In this document: one piece after another, positions 7,192 to 15,279 of the stretch | How the letters are laid out: each line of letters starts with the position of its first letter | How positions within the stretch are numbered: the stretch's first letter is position 1 | Origin: Mailhella sp. | Lineage (GTDB): Bacteria; Desulfobacterota; Desulfovibrionia; Desulfovibrionales; Desulfovibrionaceae | Length of the DNA: 18,674 nt | Direction of reading: 5' to 3' | Assembly (NCBI GenBank): GCA_020024815.1 | Contig: JAHHTE010000026.1 | Span: 1-18,674, forward strand | Program-made: the position numbers and the translations under genes | Notes under the pieces: generated by a model | The model's database searches: none | Seen by the model: only the letters and a program-made list of their open reading frames with translations | Told to the model about the DNA's origin: nothing

Positions 7192-8610
7192 ATGAATTCA
7201 ATACAAAAAACAATAAGTACCCCTACATTTAAAGAAATTGTACTATTAACCATTCCTCAAATGGGACTTATGCTTTGTCATTTACTTATTTCCATGACAG
7301 ATATTTGGACAGCTGGAAAAATTGATGCAACAAGCATAACAAGTTCAACACAAGTAATAACACAAAACATAGAAGCAGCTTCTGTGCAAGCTTCTTTGGG
7401 TGTTGTATCGCAAATTTTTGCGTTACTTATGATGATAACCTCTTTTATTGCAAGTGGTTGTATGGCAACCATTAGTCAATCATTAGGTTCAGGACTAAAA
7501 GAAAGAGCCAATCGTTATGCAGGACTTATTATTATGCTTTCTGCAACTTCAGGAATCACTGTTTGTATTTGTGCGATTTTATTCCAAGATATAATTTTTG
7601 ATCTCATGCAAATTGCAAATAATTTACGTCCAACCCTTGCAATCTTTTTTCTTACTTCATGTTTAGGACTTCCTTTTTATTATATTCTTATAATGGTTAA
7701 TTCCATTTTTAGAGCATATAAAAAAGTGTGGTTACCTCTTTGCACTTTAGCAATCATGGCCATTGGAAATCTTATTGGAAATTTAGGTTTTGGACTTGGA
7801 TATTTTGGCTTACCAGAATTTGGAGCAAAAGGAATAGCATGGACAACCTTTGCTTGTTCTGTTTTTGGTTTAGTTTCAAATTTTACATTAGCTATCAAAT
7901 ATAAAATCATAAAAAAATCAAGTTTTGCACCTTGGAAATGGAACAAAAGAGCTATGCCATATCTTTTTAAAGTTGGTATGCCTGCTGCTTTTAGTCAAAT
8001 TATTACACAATTAGGTAGCCTTACTGCCATAGCTATTATTAGTAAAATTCCTTATGAATCAACAAATATCTTAGCTGGAATGAACGTAGGTATGCGTGTT
8101 CATAGTATTTTACTCTTTCCCCTAAGTGCTTTAAATATGTCTATTGTTATTTTTAGTGGGCATTTACTTGGTAGTGGAAATAGAGAACTTTTATTTAATT
8201 TTGGTAAAAAAATTGCTTTCAAAACTGGATTACTTGTTATCATTCCAGCTTTTTTCTTATGGTTTTTCCGTGATCCAATTATTAACTATTTTACCGAAGA
8301 TCCAAAAGTAAAAGAACAAGCTCTACTATTCTTAACATTTTCTTGTATTATGACACCATTTGCTTGCACTACAAGTCTTCTTGATGGAATTTTTGCTGGA
8401 TCAGGAGCAACTGTTTTACCATGTAAAATAAATGCCTTTACCTCATGGGTTGTTAATATTCCCCTTTCTTGGTTACTCGCAATAAGTCTTGGTTTTGGTG
8501 CTATGGGTATTTATTCAACAATGCTTACTGTAAGACTTGTTACTTTTGCCCTTATTTTACAAATTTTTTATAAACGTAAATGGCTTGAATACGGCTTAAG
8601 AAAAAAATAA
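7192..8610 (+). CDS. MATE-family multidrug/metabolite efflux transporter
   Basis: The 472-residue integral membrane protein has about 12 helices in two related halves. The N-terminal pattern (LLTIPQMGLMLCHLLISMTDIWTAGKID) is typical of MATE carriers, which export cationic drugs or metabolites using Na+ or H+ gradients. The second half repeats it around FKVGMPAAFSQIITQLGS. The chosen ATG fits the expected N-terminus, but no Shine-Dalgarno sequence is visible (ATATTCTCCTGC precedes it), so translation may be weak. It follows the catabolic operon on the same strand, beyond a strong terminator, and is probably a separate unit. The nearest hairpin downstream is repeat copy 1 at 8632. Confidence 0.87.
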   Translation: MNSIQKTISTPTFKEIVLLTIPQMGLMLCHLLISMTDIWTAGKIDATSITSSTQVITQNIEAASVQASLGVVSQIFALLMMITSFIASGCMATISQSLGSGLKERANRYAGLIIMLSATSGITVCICAILFQDIIFDLMQIANNLRPTLAIFFLTSCLGLPFYYILIMVNSIFRAYKKVWLPLCTLAIMAIGNLIGNLGFGLGYFGLPEFGAKGIAWTTFACSVFGLVSNFTLAIKYKIIKKSSFAPWKWNKRAMPYLFKVGMPAAFSQIITQLGSLTAIAIISKIPYESTNILAGMNVGMRVHSILLFPLSALNMSIVIFSGHLLGSGNRELLFNFGKKIAFKTGLLVIIPAFFLWFFRDPIINYFTEDPKVKEQALLFLTFSCIMTPFACTTSLLDGIFAGSGATVLPCKINAFTSWVVNIPLSWLLAISLGFGAMGIYSTMLTVRLVTFALILQIFYKRKWLEYGLRKK

Positions 8611-8631
8611 TTCTCTTTTTAGTATTATTAC

Positions 8632-8722
8632 TTGAGAGGGGAACTTTTGAAAAAGTTCCCCTCTCAAACTCTACCCTCAAAACTTTTTAATACAAAAGAT
8701 CTTTTGCATAAAAAGATTTTTG
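8632..8722 (+). repeat. Composite hairpin repeat, copy 1 (full length)
   Basis: Hairpin A is a perfect 16-bp stem (TTGAGAGGGGAACTTT, 8632-8647, with 8652-8667; loop TGAA). A linker with CCTCAAAACTTTTTAAT follows, then a degenerate hairpin B beginning CAAAAGATCTTTTG (8693-8706). It begins 21 bp after the MATE stop and could terminate that transcript. It is nearly identical over its whole length to copy 4. Within the 305-bp gene-free stretch 8611-8915, the only other recognisable structure is the terminator at 8868; 8723-8867 holds nothing I can identify. Confidence 0.85.
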
Positions 8723-8867
8723 TTTATCTATACAATAAAACATACGTTATAAGATTATATTTTATTAAGTATATGTTATTTTACTTTCATTTTAAAATAT
8801 AACAGTTAACAATTAATTTAAAGATATACCTTAAAAATACCTTTTAAAAAAAGAAAAACATAGACAA

Positions 8868-8898
8868 AAAAAAAGCCAACAAATTGTTGGCTTTTTTT
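8868..8898 (-). terminator. Intrinsic terminator of the antiporter gene
   Basis: A 13-bp perfect stem (8868-8880 and 8886-8898, core GCCAAC/GTTGGC, loop AAATT) has A7/T7 on its flanks. It lies 17 bp past the stop of the minus-strand antiporter and can also stop plus-strand transcription. Confidence 0.82.
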
Positions 8899-8915
8899 AT
8901 TATTTTTTTTCAATC

Positions 8916-10340
8916 TTACAAAAAGAAAATGAAAGTAGTAAGAACAAAGATTGGCCATAAAATACCAATAGACCAAGCCATATAACCAAAGAAGCTTGGC
9001 ATCTTTACACCACTATTTTCAGCAATAGAACGCACCATAAAGTTTGGAGCATTACCAATATAAGTTACAGCACCCATAAATACAGCACCAGCAGAAATAG
9101 CAGCAAGTGTACCTACATGTTGCATGAGGTATTGAGCATCACCACCAGCTGTATTGAAGAATACAAGGTATGTTGGAGCGTTATCTAAGAAAGAAGAAAG
9201 AAGACCAGTAAGCCAGAAATACATATAGTTTAATGGTTCACCTGTTGAAGGATCAGAAACCATGCTAATAAGACTTGCAAGGCTACCTTCTGTTCCAGCA
9301 CGTAAAATTGCAAGAGCAGGAATCATACTTAAGAAAATACCAATAAAGAGCTTTGCAACTTCTGCAATTGGTTCCCAGTTAAAATCATTAAGTTCACGGC
9401 ATTGTTTAGAAGTTAAAGCCATTGAAAGAGCAACAACTATAAGTAAGCAAACATCACGAACAACGTTTTGTAATTCAACAGGAATACCATATACATGGAA
9501 AGTTACATCAGGTTTCCAAGAACCACTCATAAGAACAAGACCAACGATACAAGCAACAAAAAGAATATTGATTTTACCGTCAAGACCAAATTTTTCTGCA
9601 GTTGCAGCATTTACAGCAGGTCTTGGAGATCCTTCTTTTTTATAAAGAACGCTATCAAGAACAAAATAAAGAATTAATAAAAGAACAGAAATAAATGCTG
9701 TTTTTACAAAAAGGTGAACAGTTGTCCAGAAGAAGCTAACACCTTTTAAAAATCCTAAGAAAAGTGGTGGATCACCAAGAGGAGTTAAAGAACCACCAAT
9801 ATTAGCAACCAAGAAGATAAAGAATACAACTTGATGAACTTGGTATTTACGATGTTTATTAGCACGAAGGAGAGGACGAATAAGAAGCATTGCAGCCCCT
9901 GTTGTACCAATCCAACTAGCAATGATAGTACCAAAAGCTAAAATACCTGTATTTACAAGAGGAGTACCTACAAGAGTACCTTTTAAACGAATACCACCTG
10001 CTGCAGTAAAAAGAGAAAGCAAAAGGATAATAAAAGGTAAATATTCAAGTAAAATTGTCTCAACAGCATAAAAGCTAACAAGATCAAATCCAAGAATAAA
10101 TGTTGCAGGCACTAAAAATGCCAATCCCCAAAAAATCGCCACTTTACCATAATGGTGATGCCAAAAATGAGGCAACGCCAATGGTCCAATAGCAATAGAA
10201 AGTAACATACAAACAAATGGAATTACCCAATAAAGTTCCAAATCTTTTGGAAATACTGGATGACCATGAGCAGCAAATGCAACAGAAGGAAGCATAAGCA
10301 TTACAGCCAATAAAGGCATTAAAAAACGCATTTTAGGCAT
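8916..10340 (-). CDS. Na+/H+ antiporter NhaD/CitMHS_2-type ion transporter
   Basis: The 474-residue protein starts with a signal-like hydrophobic segment ending AFAA (about residues 5-24), followed by about a dozen membrane helices. The segment NIGGSLTPLGDPPLFLGFLKG is the conserved core of the ion-transporter superfamily branch annotated as NhaD-like sodium:proton antiporters or putative citrate carriers. Another conserved pair is SSFLDNAPTYLVFF and GNAPNFMVRSIAE near the C-terminus; the Asn/Asp in these loops are probable ion ligands. Likely role: Na+ extrusion and pH homeostasis at the inner membrane. Organic anion transport is the alternative. AAGGAG lies eight bases before the ATG. It is divergent from bioF and has its own terminator. 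Confidence 0.83.
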   Translation of the reverse strand: MPKMRFLMPLLAVMLMLPSVAFAAHGHPVFPKDLELYWVIPFVCMLLSIAIGPLALPHFWHHHYGKVAIFWGLAFLVPATFILGFDLVSFYAVETILLEYLPFIILLLSLFTAAGGIRLKGTLVGTPLVNTGILAFGTIIASWIGTTGAAMLLIRPLLRANKHRKYQVHQVVFFIFLVANIGGSLTPLGDPPLFLGFLKGVSFFWTTVHLFVKTAFISVLLLILYFVLDSVLYKKEGSPRPAVNAATAEKFGLDGKINILFVACIVGLVLMSGSWKPDVTFHVYGIPVELQNVVRDVCLLIVVALSMALTSKQCRELNDFNWEPIAEVAKLFIGIFLSMIPALAILRAGTEGSLASLISMVSDPSTGEPLNYMYFWLTGLLSSFLDNAPTYLVFFNTAGGDAQYLMQHVGTLAAISAGAVFMGAVTYIGNAPNFMVRSIAENSGVKMPSFFGYMAWSIGILWPIFVLTTFIFFL

Positions 10341-10393
10341 TTTTAGAACTCCTTAAAGTTTTTTTAAAAGCCTTTTTTCTTTAACATAAAAAA

Positions 10394-10421
10394 TTGTCAA
10401 TATCAAGAAAAATAATATAAT
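10394..10421 (+). promoter_or_regulatory. Promoter of bioF-bioG-bioC
   Basis: TTGTCA (10394-10399) and a consensus TATAAT (10416-10421) are 16 bp apart. A transcript starting near 10428 begins after the TTG at 10421 and so supports the downstream ATG at 10475 as the bioF start. No recognisable BirA operator was found around it. Confidence 0.6.
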
Positions 10422-10474
10422 TGGGGATAAAAGTTTTACTTGACTTTCTTATACATTTTGCAACAAAAATACTT

Positions 10475-11605
10475 ATGAATACTATAAATAAGCGAACACT
10501 TCCTAAAACTACCCATAGAGAAGATAAATTTATTTTTTTAGAAGAAAAAAAACTTCTTAATTTATCTTCCAATGATTATTTAAATTTAGGGTCAAATACA
10601 GAATTAAAAAAAGAATTTCTTAATAAAATATTTGATAATCCAGAAGCACAATTTTCTTCTGCCTCATCTCGTCTATTAAGTGGTAATTCTGCTCCATTTA
10701 CACGTTTGGAAAAATTTTTAGCAAAATGGTATCAAAAAGACGCTGCTCTTTTATTTAATTCAGGCTATCAAGCAAATATGGGAATTATTTCTGCCCTTAT
10801 GCAAAAAGAAGCTATTATTTTTTCTGATAAACTTAATCATAATAGTATATTAGCAGGGATAAAACATTCTCAAGCAAAATTATGCCGTTATAAACATTTA
10901 GACTATAATCATTTAGAAGATTTACTAAAAAAAAATAGACAAAATCATAAGCAAGCACTTATTGTTTCTGAATCTATTTTTTCTATGGACGGTGATTTTG
11001 CCAATATTGAAGCCTTAATTTTTTTAAAAGAAAAATATTCTTGTTTATTAATGATTGATGAGGCTCATGCTATTGGTGTTTTTGGTGAAAAAGCACAAGG
11101 ACTTTCTTATCTACATAAAAATAATGAACAAATTGATATAATCATGGCTTCACTGGGTAAGGCTCTTGGATCAGCTGGAGCTTTTTGTGTTGCTAATCAA
11201 GTAATTATTGATATTCTTATAAATAAAGCACAAACATTTATTTTTTCAACTGCTATTTCTCCTATCCAAACCATGTGGACAGAATTTTTACTTACAGAAA
11301 AATTTTCCTATCTTCTTTCACAACAAAAAAAATTATCAAACCTTATAACATATTGTCAAAATTTATCTGTTCCTTTTTCTTGCTCTTTTGGATCTCATAT
11401 TATCCCCCTTATTTTAGGTGAAACTGAAGATTGTATAAAAATGGCAAAATATTTACAAGCAAAGGGCTTTTTTACATTACCTATTCGCCCTCCAACTGTG
11501 CCTCAACATACAGCTCGTATTCGTCTTTCTTTAAATAGTAATATGCAACATGAAGAAATAACAAATCTTTTTCAAGCAATAAAAGAATATCCTTATGCAA
11601 TATAA
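10475..11605 (+). CDS. bioF: 8-amino-7-oxononanoate synthase
   Basis: The 376-residue PLP enzyme condenses pimeloyl-ACP with alanine to give 8-amino-7-oxononanoate (KAPA), the first committed ring-forming step of biotin synthesis. It belongs to the alpha-oxoamine synthase family. LSSNDYLNLG near the N-terminus, SASSRLLSGN, DEAHAIGVFG (D195, H198) and MASLGKALGS are visible; K229 in the last motif is the expected Schiff-base lysine. I start it at the ATG at 10475, because the longer frame begins upstream of the predicted transcription start. No clear Shine-Dalgarno precedes this ATG. The N-terminus is some 15 residues shorter than E. coli BioF, but all catalytic motifs are present. The stop overlaps the bioG start by 11 bp. 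Confidence 0.93.
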   Translation: MNTINKRTLPKTTHREDKFIFLEEKKLLNLSSNDYLNLGSNTELKKEFLNKIFDNPEAQFSSASSRLLSGNSAPFTRLEKFLAKWYQKDAALLFNSGYQANMGIISALMQKEAIIFSDKLNHNSILAGIKHSQAKLCRYKHLDYNHLEDLLKKNRQNHKQALIVSESIFSMDGDFANIEALIFLKEKYSCLLMIDEAHAIGVFGEKAQGLSYLHKNNEQIDIIMASLGKALGSAGAFCVANQVIIDILINKAQTFIFSTAISPIQTMWTEFLLTEKFSYLLSQQKKLSNLITYCQNLSVPFSCSFGSHIIPLILGETEDCIKMAKYLQAKGFFTLPIRPPTVPQHTARIRLSLNSNMQHEEITNLFQAIKEYPYAI

Positions 11606-12221
11606 ATGGCTACAAAAAAATATTTCTCAAAACCTTATTATTTTTTTTAATGGTTGGGGAATGAATGAAAAAGCAGTCCAACACTTGGACAAAGAAAATC
11701 AAATAACAAAAAATTTTGATTGTCTGCATTTTTATGATTATCAAAATATAACTATGCCAACTATTGATTTTTCAACATACCAACATATTTATTTAATTGC
11801 TTGGTCAATGGGTATATATATGAGCAATGCATTAACTCTACCCTATACTAAAAAAATTGCATTTTGTGGAACAGGCAATCCCATTTCTATTAAAGAAGGT
11901 ATACCACCTAAAGTTTATCAACTCACAATAAATAATTTTAATGAACAAACTCAAGCTATTTTCAATAAAAAAATAGGTTTTTCTCTTAATTCTCAACAAA
12001 CAAATACAGCATTAAAAAATGAATTAATTGCCATACAAGAATATCAATTCACAAAAAAGACTTTTTTTGATATAGCTTTTATAGCAAAAAATGATTGTAT
12101 ATTTCCTTTTGAAAATCAAAAAAATTATTGGGAACATAATGCCAATAAAAGCATTATATTAGAAACAAAACATTATCCTTTTCATCTTTTCACTTCTTGG
12201 AAAGAAATTTTAATACAATAA
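11595..12221 (+). CDS. bioG: Pimeloyl-ACP methyl ester carboxylesterase BioG
   Basis: The 208-residue alpha/beta hydrolase of the BioG (DUF452) type removes the methyl ester from pimeloyl-ACP methyl ester. That ends fatty-acid-style elongation and supplies BioF. FNGWGM (18-23) forms the oxyanion-hole strand. The nucleophile is S71 in AWSMG. The acid is probably D167 (NDCIFP), and the base H193 or H197 in KHYPFHLF. BioG is the compact, non-BioH version of this esterase. The gene overlaps bioF by 11 bp and is followed by bioC 11 bp on, so the two halves of the BioC/BioG methyl cycle are co-translated. Confidence 0.9.
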   Translation: MQYKWLQKNISQNLIIFFNGWGMNEKAVQHLDKENQITKNFDCLHFYDYQNITMPTIDFSTYQHIYLIAWSMGIYMSNALTLPYTKKIAFCGTGNPISIKEGIPPKVYQLTINNFNEQTQAIFNKKIGFSLNSQQTNTALKNELIAIQEYQFTKKTFFDIAFIAKNDCIFPFENQKNYWEHNANKSIILETKHYPFHLFTSWKEILIQ

Positions 12222-12232
12222 ATTATAACCCC

Positions 12233-12961
12233 ATGCAAAATATATTTATTAATAAAGAAAAAGTTAAAAAAAATTTTTATAATTGCCGTTTTGATTATGA
12301 AGACCATGCTCTTATCCAAAAAGAAATGGCAGCACACCTTTTTTCTAAACTCGATAAAGGGTATCATTCTATTTTAGAATTAGGTTGTGGACTTGGGACA
12401 TACACACAATATTTATATAAAGAGTGTGCGTTTGTTGACTATTTTGCTCTTGATTTTATTCCAGAATATCAAACTATTTTTCAATATAAATTTCCTCAAA
12501 TAAATTTTATTTCATTTGATATGGACAAACTGGATCAACTTTTTCCTTCTTATTATTTTAATCTCATTACTTCAAACGCAAGTATTCAATGGAGTAATGA
12601 CCCTAAAAAACTTATTCATACTTGCATGAAAAAACTTAACCATAATGGAACTCTTGCTTTATCCTTTTTTGGTGATAAAAATTATTATGAAATAAAAGAT
12701 ATTTTCAATATTGGATTAGATTATTTTTCTGAACTTGATCTCAATGAAATTATGAATGAATATACAGTAACATATTTTTATCAAGAAGAAAAAAAATTAC
12801 ATTTTCAAAACACTATTGATATTTTCCGTCATATAAAAAAAACTGGGGTTGGTGGGCTTATGCAAACATATTTAAGTAAAACACAATGCCGTGAATATGA
12901 AAAAAAATATCAAAATATACTTACCTATCACCCTATTTATCTTATATTAAAAAATCAATAA
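12233..12961 (+). CDS. bioC: Malonyl-ACP O-methyltransferase BioC
   Basis: The 242-residue SAM-dependent class I methyltransferase masks malonyl-ACP as a methyl ester so that the fatty-acid machinery can build pimeloyl-ACP. The BioC N-terminal pattern (F-Y...Y-x-x-HALIQKEMA) precedes the SAM-binding ILELGCGLGTYT (about 48-58). A second-strand acidic residue lies in LDFIPEY, and NASIQWSND matches the motif IV/post-IV region. The ATG at 12233 is preferred over a TTG at 12197 that lies inside bioG. No strong Shine-Dalgarno is visible, so translation is probably coupled to bioG. It is the last gene of the plus-strand biotin operon, ending in a degenerate repeat hairpin. Confidence 0.91.
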   Translation: MQNIFINKEKVKKNFYNCRFDYEDHALIQKEMAAHLFSKLDKGYHSILELGCGLGTYTQYLYKECAFVDYFALDFIPEYQTIFQYKFPQINFISFDMDKLDQLFPSYYFNLITSNASIQWSNDPKKLIHTCMKKLNHNGTLALSFFGDKNYYEIKDIFNIGLDYFSELDLNEIMNEYTVTYFYQEEKKLHFQNTIDIFRHIKKTGVGGLMQTYLSKTQCREYEKKYQNILTYHPIYLILKNQ

Positions 12962-12970
12962 GAGAAAATA

Positions 12971-13004
12971 TGAGAGCGGAACATTTTCAAAAATTCCCCT
13001 CTCA
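12971..13004. repeat. Composite hairpin repeat, copy 2 (degenerate); bioC/bioD convergent terminator
   Basis: An imperfect hairpin (TGAGAGCGGAACATTTT ... ATTCCCCTCTCA) matches hairpin A of the other copies with several substitutions. It fills the 49-bp gap between convergent bioC and bioD and probably acts as a bidirectional terminator. The linker and hairpin B are absent. Confidence 0.7.
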
Positions 13005-13010
13005 TAAAAA

Positions 13011-13676
13011 TCACAACAATACTGAAACTAAATTTTCTTTTGTTATTGTTTCAAATTTTGGAATAATATGTGTTATAGGTGTATTTGTATATTTTTCAAT
13101 TTCTAAGCAAACATTTTGAATAGCAATATCTTGTTTTTCCGTAGGATATTTATTTATTATAATTCCTTGTACACAAAGATTTTTTTCTTTTGCCACATAA
13201 TCAGTTAATAATGTATGATTAATTGTTCCTAAATTTGGTCTTGCAACAATGTAACAAGGTAAAGCTAATGCTTTAATAATATCAGCCATTGTTAATTGCT
13301 TTGTAAAATCAACAGGACATAACAAGCCTCCTGCCCCTTCTACTAAAACAATATCACATTGTTGTGAAAAATTATGATAATCTTCACGTATTTTTTCAAG
13401 AGAAAAAGAAACATGAGCCATTTTCATGGCAAGAGCTGGCGAACATTCCCCTTCAAGTAAATACGAACATTTTGTTTTAATTGTAGAAGAATAATTTTGT
13501 ATTAATGCTAAATCTGGAGCAATAAGTTTTTCGTTTTGCCAAAAAGCTCCACTTTGCAAGGGCTTATATACACCAACTTGCAATCCTTTTTGTTCATAAT
13601 ATAAAGCAAAAGCCAAAGTAACAATACTTTTACCTACATCAGTATCTGTACCTGTAATTTTATAACTATTTGTTAT
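13011..13676 (-). CDS. bioD: Dethiobiotin synthetase with a non-canonical ATA start position
   Basis: BioD closes the ureido ring of DAPA with CO2 and ATP to give dethiobiotin. Read from 13676 the frame encodes 221 residues, the normal length. The P-loop GTDTDVGKS is at 9-17, KPLQSG near 38-43, and VEGAGG (phosphate/Mg2+ site) follows. The codon aligned with Met1 of E. coli BioD is ATA, directly preceded by in-frame TAA. No ATG, GTG or TTG exists between that stop and the TTG at 13616. That TTG lies beyond the P-loop, so starting there would give an inactive 201-residue protein. No Shine-Dalgarno is obvious. Either ATA (or ATT at 13658) initiates, or the gene has lost its start by mutation or sequencing error. 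It lies downstream of bioA with a repeat hairpin between. Confidence 0.87.
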   Translation of the reverse strand: MTNSYKITGTDTDVGKSIVTLAFALYYEQKGLQVGVYKPLQSGAFWQNEKLIAPDLALIQNYSSTIKTKCSYLLEGECSPALAMKMAHVSFSLEKIREDYHNFSQQCDIVLVEGAGGLLCPVDFTKQLTMADIIKALALPCYIVARPNLGTINHTLLTDYVAKEKNLCVQGIIINKYPTEKQDIAIQNVCLEIEKYTNTPITHIIPKFETITKENLVSVLL

Positions 13677-13726
13677 TTATATATTTTTCTAATAAAAATA
13701 TTTTTTTAATACAAAGCAATTTAAGA

Positions 13727-13785
13727 TTAAAAAGTTTTGAGGGGTGAGTTTGAGAGGGGAACTTTTTCAAAAGTTCTCCTCTCAA
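13727..13785 (-). repeat. Composite hairpin repeat, copy 3 (inverted) between bioA and bioD
   Basis: On the minus strand hairpin A (13785-13770 with 13765-13750) is followed by the linker CCCCTCAAAACTTTTTAA; hairpin B is missing. The 36-nt hairpin is identical to that of copy 4. It is oriented along bioA-bioD transcription, 51 bp before the bioD start, so it may attenuate or terminate read-through into bioD. Confidence 0.83.
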
Positions 13786-13819
13786 TAACTATCATTAACG
13801 TATAATGTTCATAAAAAAA

Positions 13820-15175
13820 TTAATTCCCTAAAACTTCACACATGGAATCATAAGCAATGGTTAAAAGCTTTTCAATTTCTTGTTCTGTAATAATATAAGG
13901 TGGCATAAAATACATACAATTCCACATAGGACGAAGTAAAGCACCACGTTTAAGCCCTGCTTGATAAATTTTCTTTCCTATTTGTTCTTCATAGGAAAAA
14001 GATTTTTTACTTTCTTTATCTTCTACAATTTCAATAGCACTTACCATACCCCATTGACGAATATCACCAACATTTTTATGCTCACGAAATTTTTCTAATC
14101 CTTTTTGAAAAGCTATAATTTTAGGAGCAAGATACTTTTCCATATCAAGTTCTGCTAAAATTTTTAAATTCTCATTGGCAACAGCACAAGCAAGAGGATT
14201 AGCTGTATAACTATGCCCATGATAAAATGTTTTTAAGCCATCTTTATCATCATCATAAAAAGCTTGATAAATTTCATCAGTGCAAATAGTAACAGATAAA
14301 GGTAAATAACCTGCTGTCAAAGCTTTTGCAGAACATAAAATATCTGGCTCAATACCTGCATGTTGATAAGCATATAATTTACCTGTACGATAAAATCCCA
14401 TAGCCACTTCATCATCAATAAAAAGTACTTGGTATTTATCACATAAAGCACGAAGTCTAGTTAAATATTCGGCTTTATACATAATCATACCACCAGCAGC
14501 TTGAATAAGTGGTTCTATAATAAGTCCTGCTATTTCATCATGTTGCTTTTCTAATATTTTTTCTAAATCATCAAGACATTCAAGTTGACACGTTTCTTTT
14601 TCTTTTCCACAAGGACATCGGTAACAATAGGGACTTTTTTCGCGTATAATTTCAAACAATAAAGGACTATATACTTTATGATACATATCAATACCACCAA
14701 CGGACACAGCCCCAATTGTATCCCCATGATAGGCATTATCAAAAGCAATAAATTTTTGTTTTTTGGTTTTGCCTTTTAATTGCCAATATTGAAAAGCCAT
14801 TTTTAACGCAACTTCTGTCGCAGTAGAACCATTATCAGAATAAAAAACGTGTTTTAAAGAACAATTTAGCATTGTTACAAGATTTTTTGCTAAACTAATG
14901 GCTGGCTTATGTGTAAATCCTGCAAAAATAACGTGTTCTATGGTTTGAGCTTGCTCATAAAGAGCTTTTGCAAGTCTTGGATTAGCATGACCTAAACTAT
15001 TTACCCACCAAGAAGAAACAGAATCTATATAATGATTGCCATCAATATCTTCAATATAAATTCCCTCACCTTTCACAATACAAATAGGCTTATCTTCCCC
15101 CTCATATTGTTTCATTTGTGTAAAAGGATGCCAAATATATTTTAGATCATCATCTATCCAATCTTGCTTTGTCAT
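13820..15175 (-). CDS. bioA: Adenosylmethionine-8-amino-7-oxononanoate aminotransferase
   Basis: The 451-residue class III PLP aminotransferase converts KAPA to DAPA, with S-adenosylmethionine as usual amino donor. WHPFTQMKQYE near the N-terminus, SDNGSTATEVALK (PLP phosphate), AYHGDT, IDDEVAMGF (PLP-contacting D255) and CSAKALTAGYLPLS with the Schiff-base lysine K284 are all visible. LLRPMWNCMYFMPPYI near the end matches the BioA-specific C-terminal region. An insertion with C184, C187, C189, C196 and C200 could bind a metal or be structural. The ATG at 15175 has AGG six bases upstream; a TTG at 15187 would overlap that site. Its own promoter (15212-15240) is present. Downstream are repeat copy 3 and bioD. 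Confidence 0.94.
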   Translation of the reverse strand: MTKQDWIDDDLKYIWHPFTQMKQYEGEDKPICIVKGEGIYIEDIDGNHYIDSVSSWWVNSLGHANPRLAKALYEQAQTIEHVIFAGFTHKPAISLAKNLVTMLNCSLKHVFYSDNGSTATEVALKMAFQYWQLKGKTKKQKFIAFDNAYHGDTIGAVSVGGIDMYHKVYSPLLFEIIREKSPYCYRCPCGKEKETCQLECLDDLEKILEKQHDEIAGLIIEPLIQAAGGMIMYKAEYLTRLRALCDKYQVLFIDDEVAMGFYRTGKLYAYQHAGIEPDILCSAKALTAGYLPLSVTICTDEIYQAFYDDDKDGLKTFYHGHSYTANPLACAVANENLKILAELDMEKYLAPKIIAFQKGLEKFREHKNVGDIRQWGMVSAIEIVEDKESKKSFSYEEQIGKKIYQAGLKRGALLRPMWNCMYFMPPYIITEQEIEKLLTIAYDSMCEVLGN

Positions 15176-15211
15176 ATTGAACCTCAAAGGTAATAAAAAT
15201 TTAATGAAAAA

Positions 15212-15240
15212 TTAATATAACCTTTTTACGTTGTTTTCAA
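15212..15240 (-). promoter_or_regulatory. Promoter of bioA(-bioD)
   Basis: On the minus strand TTGAAA (15240-15235) and TATTAA (15217-15212) are separated by 17 bp, giving a leader of about 30 nt before the bioA ATG. Confidence 0.5.
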
Positions 15241-15279
15241 TATATGTTCTAAGGGGTATTTTTAAATTATGGGATTTTT

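Noticed and set aside
9262..9645. 127-residue open frame on the plus strand
   Set aside because: It lies entirely antisense inside the antiporter gene, has no ribosome binding site, and its low-complexity basic composition is that of a shadow frame.
10341..10474. Possible BirA operator between the antiporter gene and bioF
   Set aside because: No pair of half-sites resembling TTGTAAACC / GGTTTACAA at 14-16 bp spacing could be found here; the GTCAA/TTGAC pair is too short and too far apart.
10421..10474. N-terminal extension of bioF from TTG at 10421
   Set aside because: The TTG overlaps the TATAAT box, so it would lie upstream of the transcription start; the extra residues do not match BioF N-termini.
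13011..13616. bioD as a 201-residue protein starting at TTG
   Set aside because: This start removes the ATP-binding P-loop, which is clearly encoded in frame upstream (13652-13626); the longer reading is better supported.
15188..15240. BirA-like AACAAC...GGTTAT sequence in the bioA promoter
   Set aside because: The halves do not form an inverted repeat of the known operator and the spacing is wrong; only the -35/-10 pair is supported.
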